A stretch of 64,000 nucleotides of DNA from Gloeobacter kilaueensis JS1. GTDB taxonomy: Bacteria; Cyanobacteriota; Cyanobacteriia; Gloeobacterales; Gloeobacteraceae. This document shows positions 41,256 through 50,710 of this stretch, piece after piece (the first letter of the stretch is position 1; the number at the start of each line of letters is the position of its first letter). The notes beneath the pieces were generated by a model. It was not told the origin of the DNA. It made no database searches and saw only the letters and a program-made list of their open reading frames with translations. Location of the stretch: positions 2,914,001 to 2,978,000 of the forward strand of contig NC_022600.1 of the NCBI RefSeq assembly GCF_000484535.1, written 5' to 3'. The position numbers and the translations under genes are program-made.

Positions 41256-43406
41256 ATGGCGCACGACAGGCGGAGTGCCGGTCGGCCCGCTAAGATCCAG
41301 CCGTCCGGATTAAAAGATCCTGTGTCCGCCGTCGAAACCTACCAGGCCGCCCTGCAGCACCACCAGGCCGGGCAACTGCCCCAGGCAATTGCTCTGTATC
41401 GACAACTGCTCGCCCAGCTTCCGGATCACGCCGACGGTCTTTTTGCCCTTGGTCTGGCGCTGTACGAATCGGGCGAGGCCGCCCCCGGTTTTGAGGCGGT
41501 TCATCGGGCGATCGCCCTTAACCCTACTGCCGCCAGCTATCACTACACCCACGCCCTGCTGTTAAAAGACCAGAGTCGCTCCCTCGAAGCCCTCGACGCC
41601 GCCGATCGCGCCTTCTCGCTCGCCGCAACCGATTTTGAGACCCTTGCCAGTCTCGAAAGTCTGTATCTCGAACTGAGCGGCGACCTGCAGGCGCAGGGGC
41701 ATTTGTCCGAGGCAGCGCGCGGCTGCGAACAGGCACTTGCGGTCAATCCCCAGTCCGCCGAGGCCCACAACAACCTGGGCAACCTGCGCGCCCAGCAGGG
41801 CAAAGCGGCGGAGGCAGTCGAACACTATCAGCGCGCCCTTGCCCTTGCCCCCCGTCTGATGGAAGCGGTCTACAACCTGGGCAACGCCTTCAAGGCGCTG
41901 GGCCGCCTCCAGATGGCCGTGCTCTATTACCGCCAGGCCCTTGTTCTGCAGCCGGATCTCCCCCAGGCCCATTACCAGTTGGGCAGTGTTCTTATCGAGT
42001 TGCAGGACTGGCCGGGGGCAGAGGCGAGTCTGGGCCGGGCGATCGCTCTGTCTCCTACCTGGGCGGAGCCGCACTTTCAGCTGGGATGGGTGCTCGATCA
42101 AAAAAATCAGCGCCCGGAGGCGATCGCGAGCTACCGGCGCTCGCTCGCTTTAGATCCGAATCTGGCCGAAGCCTGCAACAACCTCGCCATTCTGCTCGAA
42201 GCCGATCTAACGGTGGATCTAGAAGACATTGCGGCCCTGTTTCGGCGGGCGATCGCCTGCAAGCCCGACTGGGCGGACCCACACTACAACCTGGGCCGAA
42301 TCCTGGTCTTTCAAAGCCGCTTCGCCGAGGCGGAAGCGAGCTATGGGCGGGCGCTTGCCCTGCGGCCCGACTGGTCAACGGCCCATGTCGGCCTGGCCAG
42401 TTGCCTTTTAGAGCAGGGGCAGTTGCCTGTGGCGATCGCCTCCTATCGGCAGGCAATCGCCTGCAATCCGGAAGATGCCCAGGCCCACGCCCTGCTCGGC
42501 TGCGCGCTGCTATTGGGCGGTGACTGGCAGGCGGGCTGGCCGGAATACCAGTGGTACCGCCGTTCTGCGGGCCTGGTGGGTGAGATTCCCGTCTTCGATC
42601 GGCCCCGCTGGGACGGTTCTGCGCTCGCAGGCCGGACGATTTTGCTTTTTTGCGAGCAGGGTATCGGAGATGCGATCCAGTTCGTCCGCTACGCCCAACT
42701 GCTCAAGGCAATGCAGGCCAGCGTTGTCGTCCAGTGCGCCGCTGCCTTGAAGCGCCTCCTTGCGCCCTGCCCGGCCATCGATGTCCTCGTCGGCTACGGC
42801 GAGGCGCTGCCGCCCTTCGATGTCCACGTTCTGCAGTTCGATCTGCCGCTGCTACTCGATACTCGGATCGATGGGGTTCCCGTCCAGCAGCCTTATCTCA
42901 CTCCTCCTGTCCAGAACGATCTGCCGGATGCCCTGCAGGAGACGCTGGCGGCAGTTGAAGCTGCCAGGATAGGCATCGTCTGGTCGCCCAAGTCCCAGTT
43001 TCGCGGCGATCAAAAGCGCTACTGCCCGCTCGCCCACTTCGAGCCGCTCCTTGCCCTGCCGGGTTTCCGGTTCTTCTCGCTTTATAAAGGCGAGCGGTTG
43101 GGTGAACTGGAGCCTTATCGCGAACGCATCGTGGATCTGGGCTCGCACTTTCGCGACTTCGCCGACACCGCCTGGGCGATCGATCAGCTTGATTTGGTCA
43201 TTGCGGTCGATACGGCGGTCGCCCATCTGGCTGGGGCAATGGGCAAACCCGTCTGGATCCTGCTGCCGTACCTGCCGGACTGGCGCTGGCAGCTCGGGCG
43301 CGAGGACAGCCCCTGGTATCCCACGGCTCGCCTGTTTCGCCAGCCCGTCCCCGGCGACTGGCCCGCTTTAATCGATCAGGTGGTAGGCCGCCTGAAAAAT
43401 CGCTAG
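41256..43406 (+). CDS. TPR protein with C-terminal glycosyltransferase family 9-like domain
   Basis: A 716-residue protein. Residues 20-420 are about ten TPR repeats (for example AEAHNNLGNLRAQQGKAAEAVEHYQRALALAP). The remainder resembles the ADP-heptose:LPS glycosyltransferase fold found in bacterial SPINDLY-type TPR proteins: LFCEQGIGDAIQFVRYAQLLKAM, IGIVWSPKSQFRGDQKR and DLVIAVDTAVAHLAGAMGKPVWILLPYLPDWRW. ATG at 41256 is eight bases after the upstream stop; the frame extends to 41178 inside the upstream gene. It is followed at once by another glycosyltransferase gene. Likely role: glycan or protein glycosylation. Confidence 0.87.
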   Translation: MAHDRRSAGRPAKIQPSGLKDPVSAVETYQAALQHHQAGQLPQAIALYRQLLAQLPDHADGLFALGLALYESGEAAPGFEAVHRAIALNPTAASYHYTHALLLKDQSRSLEALDAADRAFSLAATDFETLASLESLYLELSGDLQAQGHLSEAARGCEQALAVNPQSAEAHNNLGNLRAQQGKAAEAVEHYQRALALAPRLMEAVYNLGNAFKALGRLQMAVLYYRQALVLQPDLPQAHYQLGSVLIELQDWPGAEASLGRAIALSPTWAEPHFQLGWVLDQKNQRPEAIASYRRSLALDPNLAEACNNLAILLEADLTVDLEDIAALFRRAIACKPDWADPHYNLGRILVFQSRFAEAEASYGRALALRPDWSTAHVGLASCLLEQGQLPVAIASYRQAIACNPEDAQAHALLGCALLLGGDWQAGWPEYQWYRRSAGLVGEIPVFDRPRWDGSALAGRTILLFCEQGIGDAIQFVRYAQLLKAMQASVVVQCAAALKRLLAPCPAIDVLVGYGEALPPFDVHVLQFDLPLLLDTRIDGVPVQQPYLTPPVQNDLPDALQETLAAVEAARIGIVWSPKSQFRGDQKRYCPLAHFEPLLALPGFRFFSLYKGERLGELEPYRERIVDLGSHFRDFADTAWAIDQLDLVIAVDTAVAHLAGAMGKPVWILLPYLPDWRWQLGREDSPWYPTARLFRQPVPGDWPALIDQVVGRLKNR

Positions 43407-44432
43407 ATGCTCAAGATCTACTTCTACTGCTGTGAAGCCGGCCCGCCGGAGCGCACCGCCTATCAGCACGGCCTGGTTTGCCTGGCAGAAGGGCTACAAG
43501 AACTGGGCCAGCCTTTTTATGCCAACATCGACTGCTGGCCGCTGACCCCTGGGCGCGAAGCGTACCTGTTCCGCCACGACCCGCACATCGAGCCGGAGGA
43601 CTGCGATGTGGTCGTGCTCGATCACAGTTGGACCGTTTACGGTCGGACCCTGCCCCCGGCAGTGCTCCAGCCCCGCCGCCGCTTTGCGGTCGTCTACGTC
43701 GATCACGCCGATGGCGTCTATACACCCGCCTGGCAGCCGCCCATCTGCGACTTCGACTGGATCTTGCGCCCCCACAGCAACGAGCGCTTTGCCTACCCGG
43801 CCCGCTTCGTCCCCTGGGCATTCGGGCTTTCCAGCCGGATCTTGCAGGCGCTGCCCGGCCTGCCACAGTTTGAGACCAGAAAGCGATCCGTCCTCAGCAA
43901 CTACCGCAGCACCCACCCGCTCCGGCAACTGGCAAACAGCCTGTTTTTGCCGCGCCTCCGCTCGCTACTCACTATCGACGCCACGGTAGAAGCGCTCGCA
44001 CCACCCGAAGCGTCAGCCGACCACCGCCTGCAGTGGGAGCAGACCGGCAGACGGCACGACCCGCGCTACTACGCCCGCCTGCTGGGCTCGACAGCCTGCG
44101 CCTGCTTTGGCGGCTTGTTGCAGCCACCCCTGATTGGCAACACGCCCCTGTTGCACTGGTGGGACAGCTGGCGATTCTGGGAAGCGCTCGCCGCCGGTAG
44201 TGTCGCCTTCCACGCCGATTTTGAAAAGTACGGCGCGGCGCTGCCGGTCATGCCCCAAAACTGGCAGCACTACATCGGCATCGACTTTGACAACCTGCAA
44301 CCGGCGATCGAGCGGCTGATGGACGAGCCGGAGATTCTCGAAACGATTTCCAATCAGGGCCGCCAGTGGGCGATCGCGCACTACGCGCCCCTGCCTGTTG
44401 CCCGGCGGTTGCTCGCACTGCTTGAAAGTTGA
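43407..44432 (+). CDS. Glycosyltransferase-like protein
   Basis: A 341-residue protein whose ATG touches the stop of the TPR-glycosyltransferase (TAG then ATG), showing tight coupling. MLKIYFYCCEAGPPERTAYQHGLVCLAEGLQELG resembles the N-domain of GT-B enzymes. The C-terminal part has NTPLLHWWDSWRFWEALAAGSVAFHADFEKYG, the place where GT-B enzymes bind nucleotide sugar (E-A-L-A-A-G), and the ending helix TISNQGRQWAIAHYAPLPVARRLL. Family assignment is by general fold pattern only. Confidence 0.6.
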   Translation: MLKIYFYCCEAGPPERTAYQHGLVCLAEGLQELGQPFYANIDCWPLTPGREAYLFRHDPHIEPEDCDVVVLDHSWTVYGRTLPPAVLQPRRRFAVVYVDHADGVYTPAWQPPICDFDWILRPHSNERFAYPARFVPWAFGLSSRILQALPGLPQFETRKRSVLSNYRSTHPLRQLANSLFLPRLRSLLTIDATVEALAPPEASADHRLQWEQTGRRHDPRYYARLLGSTACACFGGLLQPPLIGNTPLLHWWDSWRFWEALAAGSVAFHADFEKYGAALPVMPQNWQHYIGIDFDNLQPAIERLMDEPEILETISNQGRQWAIAHYAPLPVARRLLALLES

Positions 44433-44518
44433 ATCGCCGGAGGTAGGACAGAATACCGGCTCCCGGCCCCCGCTTGCCCTAAGATTGCTCAGACCAACTG
44501 CACTCTGCCGCTCAGACT

Positions 44519-45295
44519 ATGCGATTTGACATCCTGGTGCGCACCTGTGCGCGGGTCGAAGCCTTCACAGGCCGCCCCCGCTTTATCGCAGTGCCCAAGC
44601 AGGAACTCCTCCTGCGCTGCCTCCACTCGCTCATCCTCTCGATCAACGCCTGCCTGCAGGCGTACAGAGCTTTTGAGATCAGCCTCACGGTGCTCGACGA
44701 TCACTCCGACCCGCAGACGGTGCGGCGCGTCCGCTCCCTGCTCGGCACGGCCCAGGTGCCGACCCGCTTTTTGACCCTCGCCGGGACTGGCAATGGCCAG
44801 TCGCTTCTTGAAAATTATGAGTACGCCCGCAACCACTGCCCGGACTTGATTTACTTCTGTGAGGACGACTACCTGCACGACCGGATCGCAATCACCGAGA
44901 TGCTGCAGACCTATGACCTGTTGCAGCCGTCCTTTCCCAACGGACTGGCCCTGCACCCCTGCGACTACCCGGACCGCTACCTCGCTCCCTATCCGTCCTA
45001 CATCTACCTGGGCAGCACCCGCTTCTGGCGGACGATCCTGCACACCACCGGCACCTTTGCAATCACCAACGCCGTCCTGCGCCGCTACTACGAGCACTAC
45101 CTGGCCTTCACCCGCTACGGCATCGACCCCACGATCAGCGAGGACAACTCGATCAACCGGGTCTACCGGGAGGTGCCCTGCATCTCGCCGCTACCCAGCC
45201 TGGCGATTCACCTGCAGTACGTCCACACCCTCTCGCCCTTTGTCGATTGGCAGGCGTGGTGGGAGGCGGCCCAGGTTCCCGAGCCGGTGCAATAA
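44519..45295 (+). CDS. GT2-like glycosyltransferase
   Basis: A 258-residue protein. MRFDILVRTCARVEAF opens like a GT-A enzyme, ISLTVLDDHSDPQTVRRV gives the nucleotide-binding DDxS, and LIYFCEDDYLHDRIAITEMLQTY gives the DxD-like acidic motif (EDD). IYLGSTRFWRTILHTTGTFAITNAVLRR and the late SEDNSINRVY fit an acceptor region. No membrane helix. It is the third glycosyltransferase in the plus-strand run from 41256, so the three probably build one glycan. Confidence 0.75.
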   Translation: MRFDILVRTCARVEAFTGRPRFIAVPKQELLLRCLHSLILSINACLQAYRAFEISLTVLDDHSDPQTVRRVRSLLGTAQVPTRFLTLAGTGNGQSLLENYEYARNHCPDLIYFCEDDYLHDRIAITEMLQTYDLLQPSFPNGLALHPCDYPDRYLAPYPSYIYLGSTRFWRTILHTTGTFAITNAVLRRYYEHYLAFTRYGIDPTISEDNSINRVYREVPCISPLPSLAIHLQYVHTLSPFVDWQAWWEAAQVPEPVQ

Positions 45296-45310
45296 CGGGC
45301 GTTTGCGGTA

Positions 45311-47314
45311 GTGGCCTTCTCTGGGCGAGGATACCAGGAGTACCTGGATCGCCTGACTGTGGGAATCAAACACTGGCTTGGACCGGCTGCACTTTTTTTG
45401 CTCGTTACTTTGGGGGCACCGCTGCTGGCGGCGGGCGAGATTGCCCCGAACGAAAATCTCTTCGTAGACGGCATCCCGCCGCTGCCGGCCAGTCTCGCTG
45501 AGGCGGTAAGCCGCTACACCGAATTTCGCACAGCGACGTTGACGAGCTGGCATCCGTCCCGGCGCGAGATCTTGATTCTGACCCGCTTTGCTGACACCAA
45601 TCAGGTCCACCGCGTCCAGATGCCGGGCGGAGCGAGAAGCCAGCTCACCTTCTACCCGGACCGCGTCCAGGCCGCCTCCTACCCGCCCCGTCCCAGGGGC
45701 AATTACTTTGTCTTCTCAAAAGACACCGGCGGCAACGAATTTAGCCAGAATTACCGCTACGACCTGGACACGGGCAGGGTGACGTTGCTGACGGATGGCC
45801 GCTCGCGCAATTCGCCCGGCGTCTGGTCCACCGCAGGCGATCGGGTTGCCTACACTTCGACCCGGCGCAACGGCAAGGACACCGACCTTTACATCGAAGA
45901 CCCCCGCGAGCCGCGCAGCGACCGCAAGCTGACCGACCTCGAAGGCGGCGGCTGGCAGCCGCTCGACTGGTCGCCCGACGACCGTCGGCTGCTGGCGCTC
46001 GAAGAAATCTCAATTAACGAAAGTTATCTCTGGCTCTTCGATGCGGCGAGCGGGGAACGGACGCTACTTACCCCCAGAGGCTTACCTGAGAAGATTGCCT
46101 ACGGCGATGCGCGCTTCAGCGGCGATGGCCGGGGGCTGTATCTCACGAGCGACCGGGGCTCCGAATTTTTGCAACTGCAGTATCTCGACTTAAACACCAG
46201 GCGCTACCGGTCCCTGAGCGCTGCTATCCCCTGGGATGTCGAGAGTTTCGAGCTGTCGCAGGACGGCAGGCACCTGGCCTTTGTCACCAACGAGGCCGGG
46301 ATCAGCAGGCTGCACCTGCTCGACACGGCTACAGGCCGGACGCGAGCGGTGCCAAAGTTGCCCGTCGGGCTCATCGCCAACCTCGATTGGCGCGCCAACA
46401 ACCAGGAGCTGGCCTTCAATCTCTCTACCGCCCGCTCGCCCGCCGATGTCTACTCCTGGAACATCGCCACCGACCGCATCGAGCGCTGGACCACCAGCGA
46501 GCTGGGTGGGCTCAACCCGGCCAGTCTCGCTGAGCCGCAGCTGGTGAACTGGCCGAGCTTCGATAAGCGGACGATCTCTGGCTTTCTCTACCGGCCACCG
46601 GCAAAATTTACCGGCAGGCGGCCTGTCATCATCAACATCCACGGCGGGCCGGAGTCGCAGTACCGGCCAGGGTTTCTGGGCCGCAACAATTACTTGATCG
46701 ACGAACTGGGCGTGGCCATCGTCTTTCCGAACGTGCGCGGCTCCTCCGGCTACGGCAAGACCTTCGTGCAGCTCGACAACGGCTTCAAGCGCGAGGATTC
46801 GGTCAAAGACATCGGAGCCCTGCTCGACTGGATCGCAACCCAGCCGGACCTCGATCCGGAGCGGGTGATGGTTACAGGCGGCAGCTACGGCGGCTATATG
46901 ACCCTCGCCGTCGCCACCCGCTACAACGATCGCATCCGCTGCAGCCTCGATGTCGTGGGGATCTCCAACTTTGTGAGCTTTCTTGAGCGCACCGAAAGTT
47001 ATCGCCGCGACCTGCGCCGCGTCGAGTACGGCGACGAGCGCGACCCCAAGATGCGCGAATTTCTGCTCGCCATCTCCCCGGCCAACAACGCCGCCAGGAT
47101 CACCAGGCCCCTCTTCGTCGTCCAGGGCAAGAACGACCCCCGCGTGCCCCTCAAAGAATCCGAGCAGATGGTCGAGACCGTCAAGCAAGGCGGTAGCCCG
47201 GTCTGGTATCTGATGGCCACAGACGAGGGCCACGGCTTTGCCAAAAAGAAGAACGCCGACTTTCAGTTCTACTCCACCGTTGCCTTTATCCAGCGCTACC
47301 TGCTCAACCAGTGA
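45311..47314 (+). CDS. S9 family peptidase (prolyl oligopeptidase family), exported
   Basis: A 667-residue serine peptidase. A hydrophobic segment at about residues 22-40 (HWLGPAALFLLVTLGAPLLAA) is a signal peptide or anchor. Residues 60-400 form a beta-propeller with WSPDDRRLL-type blades. The hydrolase domain has NIHGGPESQYRPG, nucleophile GGSYGG (Ser about 523), Asp in GKNDPRV and His in DEGHGF. Start is GTG at 45311, 15 bases after the glycosyltransferase stop. Periplasmic peptide degradation is the likely role. Confidence 0.93.
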   Translation: MAFSGRGYQEYLDRLTVGIKHWLGPAALFLLVTLGAPLLAAGEIAPNENLFVDGIPPLPASLAEAVSRYTEFRTATLTSWHPSRREILILTRFADTNQVHRVQMPGGARSQLTFYPDRVQAASYPPRPRGNYFVFSKDTGGNEFSQNYRYDLDTGRVTLLTDGRSRNSPGVWSTAGDRVAYTSTRRNGKDTDLYIEDPREPRSDRKLTDLEGGGWQPLDWSPDDRRLLALEEISINESYLWLFDAASGERTLLTPRGLPEKIAYGDARFSGDGRGLYLTSDRGSEFLQLQYLDLNTRRYRSLSAAIPWDVESFELSQDGRHLAFVTNEAGISRLHLLDTATGRTRAVPKLPVGLIANLDWRANNQELAFNLSTARSPADVYSWNIATDRIERWTTSELGGLNPASLAEPQLVNWPSFDKRTISGFLYRPPAKFTGRRPVIINIHGGPESQYRPGFLGRNNYLIDELGVAIVFPNVRGSSGYGKTFVQLDNGFKREDSVKDIGALLDWIATQPDLDPERVMVTGGSYGGYMTLAVATRYNDRIRCSLDVVGISNFVSFLERTESYRRDLRRVEYGDERDPKMREFLLAISPANNAARITRPLFVVQGKNDPRVPLKESEQMVETVKQGGSPVWYLMATDEGHGFAKKKNADFQFYSTVAFIQRYLLNQ

Positions 47315-47537
47315 GTCTGCCCGTTCTTCCAAGTGGGTCTGCGAAGCCCTCGAAGCGCTCTGGCAGGTGCGCAATCTCAGCAAGACCCACTGACTGTGCC
47401 CAGGGCAACGGTAAGTGTAATCACTCATGTATCGGTATCGATTGACCCGGTTTTTTCGATTGCCTTTAAGCAGCCCCTATGCTGAACGTGGGGCACTTAT
47501 CCTGTTCGCTCATCTGCAGAAGCTGCAGTCTTTAACT

Positions 47538-47939
47538 ATGCCTGAACTGCTCGGCAGAGCCATGCTGGGAGGGCGTTCGTCCCAAGTCGTCTATCTGGCC
47601 TCTCACCGGGGCTGGCCTGTGAGCGTGGGTGCGACGGCGCAGATCCTCCCCTGTGCGGGCATTGCCATTGCCCGGACCGATTCCTGGGCACTGGCTCTAT
47701 GGCTCATCGACGCCATCAACGCCATTCTCGACAACAAAGAGTACGCCTCGCGCCGCCCGCCCGGCAAGATCGAGCGCAGCGGCCACTTCGAGGTCGTCGA
47801 GGGCAACCTGTTCGCCTGGGGGTGGCCCTGGAGCTGGAGCAGCAGTGGTATCCAGATCGCCCGCACCGTCTCGGGCGAACTTTGTGAGCGCCTCAATAGT
47901 CTCTGCGCTGCCGACTCCGAGCAGACCCATCAACTGTAG
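47538..47939 (+). CDS. Hypothetical protein
   Basis: A protein of 133 residues if it starts at ATG 47538, or 170 residues from ATG 47427; neither has a convincing Shine-Dalgarno. The conserved-looking part is GWPVSVGATAQILPCAGIAIARTDSWALALWLIDAINAILDNKEYASRRPPGKIERSGHFEVVEGNLFAWGWPWSWSS, mildly hydrophobic and Trp-rich. I recognise no domain. Ends in a weak hairpin shared with the HLIP gene. Confidence 0.5.
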   Translation: MPELLGRAMLGGRSSQVVYLASHRGWPVSVGATAQILPCAGIAIARTDSWALALWLIDAINAILDNKEYASRRPPGKIERSGHFEVVEGNLFAWGWPWSWSSSGIQIARTVSGELCERLNSLCAADSEQTHQL

Positions 47940-47967
47940 TTGCTGCCGGAGTGGGCAACCCAAAAAT

Positions 47968-47996
47968 AAAGCCGATCACTTCGTCTGACCGGCTTT
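47968..47996. terminator. Bidirectional hairpin between convergent genes
   Basis: AAAGCCGATCA pairs with TGACCGGCTTT (11 bp, one A-C mismatch) around a 7-base loop. The flanking A and T tracts are short, so termination strength is uncertain. Confidence 0.5.
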
Positions 47997-48017
47997 GATC
48001 TGGAGTTATTGATTGGG

Positions 48018-48242
48018 TTAGCGGGGAAAACCGCTGCCGGCGACGATGTTGAGCACATCGCGCACGACGCTGTAACCGGCCAGATCCCACAGCAGATAGG
48101 CGATAAATCCGATCATGGCCAGACGGCCATTCCAGATTTCAGCCTGGGGAGTAAAGCCAAAGCGAAACGCATTGCGGTCATGGGCCGGATCCAGCGGATC
48201 CGCTACGATCGTCTTGCCCTCTTTGTCCTGTCCAGAAATCAT
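48018..48242 (-). CDS. High-light-inducible (HLIP/SCP) chlorophyll-binding protein
   Basis: A 74-residue one-helix protein of the chlorophyll a/b-binding family. The signature AEIWNGRLAMIGFIAYLLWDL holds the Glu, Asn and Arg that bind chlorophyll, and FRFGFTPQAE precedes it as usual. These proteins protect photosystems and chlorophyll synthesis and are induced by strong light. ATG at 48242 has GAGGT four bases upstream and gives normal family length; in-frame starts at 48305 and 48380 would give longer forms. Confidence 0.9.
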   Translation of the reverse strand: MISGQDKEGKTIVADPLDPAHDRNAFRFGFTPQAEIWNGRLAMIGFIAYLLWDLAGYSVVRDVLNIVAGSGFPR

Positions 48243-48432
48243 TTTTACCTCGATGTAGCTTGCTTTAGTTACAGCGTAGGTGCTCGGTGCCTGCGAGTTA
48301 TCCATCCAAAGTGCATGATTGCTGTCTGTCCAACTGGAGAGAATGGGCAGATATTGCCCCCACCTGCCGTCCATTGACACTTTCTATCTCCCTGCTGACG
48401 TCCTCAGTGCACCTCGGTGGTTACAACTGCGG

Positions 48433-48669
48433 CTAAGCGGATTCGGCAAGGGGTGCCTGTCCGGCACTGGGCAACAGTTGCCACCCCTCCCGCAAAAGTT
48501 CCTGGAAGGTGGCCATTCCCGCCGAGCCCTCAGGAATGTCGTAGTCCGGGAGCATAAATTCGAGGCACTGATGATAGGGCCGCCACGGCAGGGTGGGATG
48601 GGTGCGCAGGTGCAGAATTTTGCGATGCGCACTGCCAATAGGAGCGAGCCAGCACATTTGTCCGGTCAT
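48433..48669 (-). CDS. Hypothetical small protein
   Basis: A 78-residue protein with a strong ribosome site (AGGAGGACATC before ATG). The C-terminal half DYDIPEGSAGMATFQELLREGWQLLPS looks like a folded helix segment; the N-terminal half has several Pro, Trp and His. A different overlapping frame on the same strand (48384-48638) lacks such a start and is rejected. No family recognised. Confidence 0.65.
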   Translation of the reverse strand: MTGQMCWLAPIGSAHRKILHLRTHPTLPWRPYHQCLEFMLPDYDIPEGSAGMATFQELLREGWQLLPSAGQAPLAESA

Positions 48670-49066
48670 GATGTCCTCCTGATTCAGGAAGTTTATATAA
48701 ATAGAAGTTCTGCAGATACTAGATGTCAGTTAAGGAAAAGAGCAGAAGCCTGTCAAACAGCTTGAGGTTTGCCTCAGATCTAGGCTCAAAGCACTTATTG
48801 AGCTGGGCAGTCACAAACGGAGAGCCCAACAGCGAACTTCGTTATCTTCACGGTATTCAGCGGCACTATCGTAGCTGTCAGTCTTTGGGGTGAAGTTCCC
48901 AGATAAAAAGACAGATAACCGGAAATTTTTCAATAAGCGCTCCAGCTATGCAACTGGATCCCCAGACGGTCAACTCTATCAAAATAGGGATACTGCTGCT
49001 GCAAGGGTGATCTAAGCTTGCCGCAGGCCAAACAGGCTTTCATTGCGCCGTCGGGAAGGGACACAC
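48670..49066. other. Intergenic region between divergent genes
   Basis: About 400 bases. The part next to 48669 is AT-rich (TTTATATAAATAG on the plus strand) and may carry the promoter of the 78-residue protein. A 20-codon open frame from about 48957 is too weak to call. Nothing else seen. Confidence 0.4.
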
Positions 49067-49588
49067 ATGGGAAGACATCCAAACATCCCGCCAATCGTCG
49101 AGAGTCGAGAAAGCGATTATCGCGATTCGGGAGTCGAAAGCAGCGTAGCGATCGCCGGTCATCCGCTTCATCCAGCCATCGTCACCTTTCCCATCGCTTT
49201 TCTGGTCGCCGCCTTTGGCAGCGATCTGGGCTATTATCTGACGCGCGATCCGTTCTGGGCCCGCGCCTCGCTGTGGTTGCTCGGAGCAGGTCTCATCACC
49301 GGTCTGATAGCGGCTCTGACCGGTATGAGCGATTTTTTGCGCGTCAAGCGGGTACAGGCGCGCACCGCCGGTTGGCTGCACATGAGCCTCAACGTCGTCG
49401 CCCTCGGGCTCACGGTCGTCAATTTCTGGGCGAGGCTGGGCGATTCAGCCGCCGCCGTGCTGCCTTTTGGCATCGTCGCCTCGGCGATCGTCGCCGCCTT
49501 GCTCGGTGCTTCCGGGTGGTTCGGGGGCGAGCTGAGCTTTCGCCACAAGATCGGCGTGATCGGCGATCACGACGAACGGGTGCCCTGA
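49067..49588 (+). CDS. DUF2231 family membrane protein
   Basis: A 173-residue protein with four membrane helices. IAGHPLHPAIVTFPIAFLVAAFGSDLGYYLTRDPFWARASLWLLGAGL is the DUF2231 signature (HPLHP followed by helices), and the WLHMSLNVVALGLTVVNFWAR helix follows. ATG at 49067 is preceded by GAAGGGA; a start at 49043 lacks one. The following SDR gene lies 35 bases downstream on the same strand. Function of the family is unknown; a His-rich GHPLHP motif hints at metal or heme binding (inference). Confidence 0.87.
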   Translation: MGRHPNIPPIVESRESDYRDSGVESSVAIAGHPLHPAIVTFPIAFLVAAFGSDLGYYLTRDPFWARASLWLLGAGLITGLIAALTGMSDFLRVKRVQARTAGWLHMSLNVVALGLTVVNFWARLGDSAAAVLPFGIVASAIVAALLGASGWFGGELSFRHKIGVIGDHDERVP

Positions 49589-49623
49589 ACCACGTCCACC
49601 GGCAACAGCGAAAGAAGGAAAAA

Positions 49624-50643
49624 ATGCAGCAGATACGGTTAAAGCCGCTTGCCCAGCAGGTGGTCGTTGTCTTCGGCGCTTCGAGCGGCATCGGACGCGA
49701 GACTGCCCTGCGCCTTGCCCAAAAAGACGCAAAGCTGGTGGTCGCCGCCCGCACCGAGTCGGCCCTCGTCTCCCTGGTCGAGACAATCCGCGCCCAGGGC
49801 GGTCAGGCCGTCTACCAGCTCGCCGACGCCGCTCGGATCGATGAGGTCCAGGCGGTGGCGGAGCGGGCAATCGTCGAGTACGGCAGGCTCGACACCTGGG
49901 TACAGGTCGCCGGTACGGCGGTGATTGGGCCTTTTCTTGAAACGACGGCGGCGGAATTCGAGCGGGTGGTGCAGGTCAATTTGCTCGGTCAGGTCTACGG
50001 AGCGATGGCGGCCCTGCCCCACCTCAAGCGCCAGGGCGGAGCGCTCATCCACATCTCTTCGGTCGAAGCGCGGCGATCGATGCCGCTGCAGAGTGCCTAC
50101 GCCGCCTCCAAACACGGCATCGAGGGCTTTCTTGATTCGCTGCGACTTGAACTGGAGCACGATCGCCTCCTGGTGAGCGTCACCAACATCCTGCCGGGGG
50201 TGATCAACACGCCCTTCTACAACAAGGCGCTCACCAAACTGGGGGTCAAGCCCAGTTCGGTGCCGCCCTTCTACCAGCCCGGCCTTGTCGCCGATGCGAT
50301 CCTCTTTGCCGCCGAGCATCCCGTGCGCGAATTGATCGTGGGCGATGCGGGACGAGTGCTCGATTATCTGCAGCGCCTCTCACCTGCCCTCACCGACCGC
50401 CTGCTGCAACTGGTCGGCTTCAAGTTCCAGTACACAGACCAGATCGAGGGCGAATCGGCCCCCAACAATCTTTTCGAGCCGATCGAAGGGGACAACCGCA
50501 CCGAAGGCGACTACCGCCAGCTCACCATCCCCAGCTTCTTTGACTGGCTCGATCGCTACCCAGGAGCAAAGTGGGCTCTGGGGGGAGCGGCGGTGGCAGC
50601 GGTGGCCCTGCTGGCTGCCGGACAGTCCCGTCGTGGCGAGTAG
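49624..50643 (+). CDS. Short-chain dehydrogenase/reductase with C-terminal membrane anchor
   Basis: A 339-residue SDR. Cofactor loop VFGASSGIGRETA near residues 17-29, VQVAGTAV in place of the NNAG motif, and active-site Ser (HISSVEAR) with YAASK. An extension of about 90 residues ends in a single hydrophobic helix (WALGGAAVAAVALLAAG). The sequence resembles SDRs annotated as SDR family oxidoreductase that sit with DUF2231 genes. ATG at 49624 follows AAGAAGGA. The frame stays open upstream through the DUF2231 gene in another frame, which is a shadow. Confidence 0.9.
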   Translation: MQQIRLKPLAQQVVVVFGASSGIGRETALRLAQKDAKLVVAARTESALVSLVETIRAQGGQAVYQLADAARIDEVQAVAERAIVEYGRLDTWVQVAGTAVIGPFLETTAAEFERVVQVNLLGQVYGAMAALPHLKRQGGALIHISSVEARRSMPLQSAYAASKHGIEGFLDSLRLELEHDRLLVSVTNILPGVINTPFYNKALTKLGVKPSSVPPFYQPGLVADAILFAAEHPVRELIVGDAGRVLDYLQRLSPALTDRLLQLVGFKFQYTDQIEGESAPNNLFEPIEGDNRTEGDYRQLTIPSFFDWLDRYPGAKWALGGAAVAAVALLAAGQSRRGE

Positions 50644-50710
50644 CCTGCCGCCCCAGGTGCCTCTCGTCCAGTCGCCTGTTTATCATGGCAGCAGGCTGTG
50701 GAGCATCGCG

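Noticed and set aside
46190-47428. A 412-codon open frame antisense to the S9 peptidase
   Set aside because: The peptidase has its full catalytic triad; the antisense product has low-complexity Val/Asp/Gly composition typical of shadows.
48384-48638. 84-codon minus-strand frame overlapping the 48433-48669 gene
   Set aside because: No ribosome site; the alternative frame has AGGAGG right before its ATG.
48957-49019. 20-codon open frame with a short hydrophobic end
   Set aside because: Too short, no ribosome site and no recognisable photosystem peptide.
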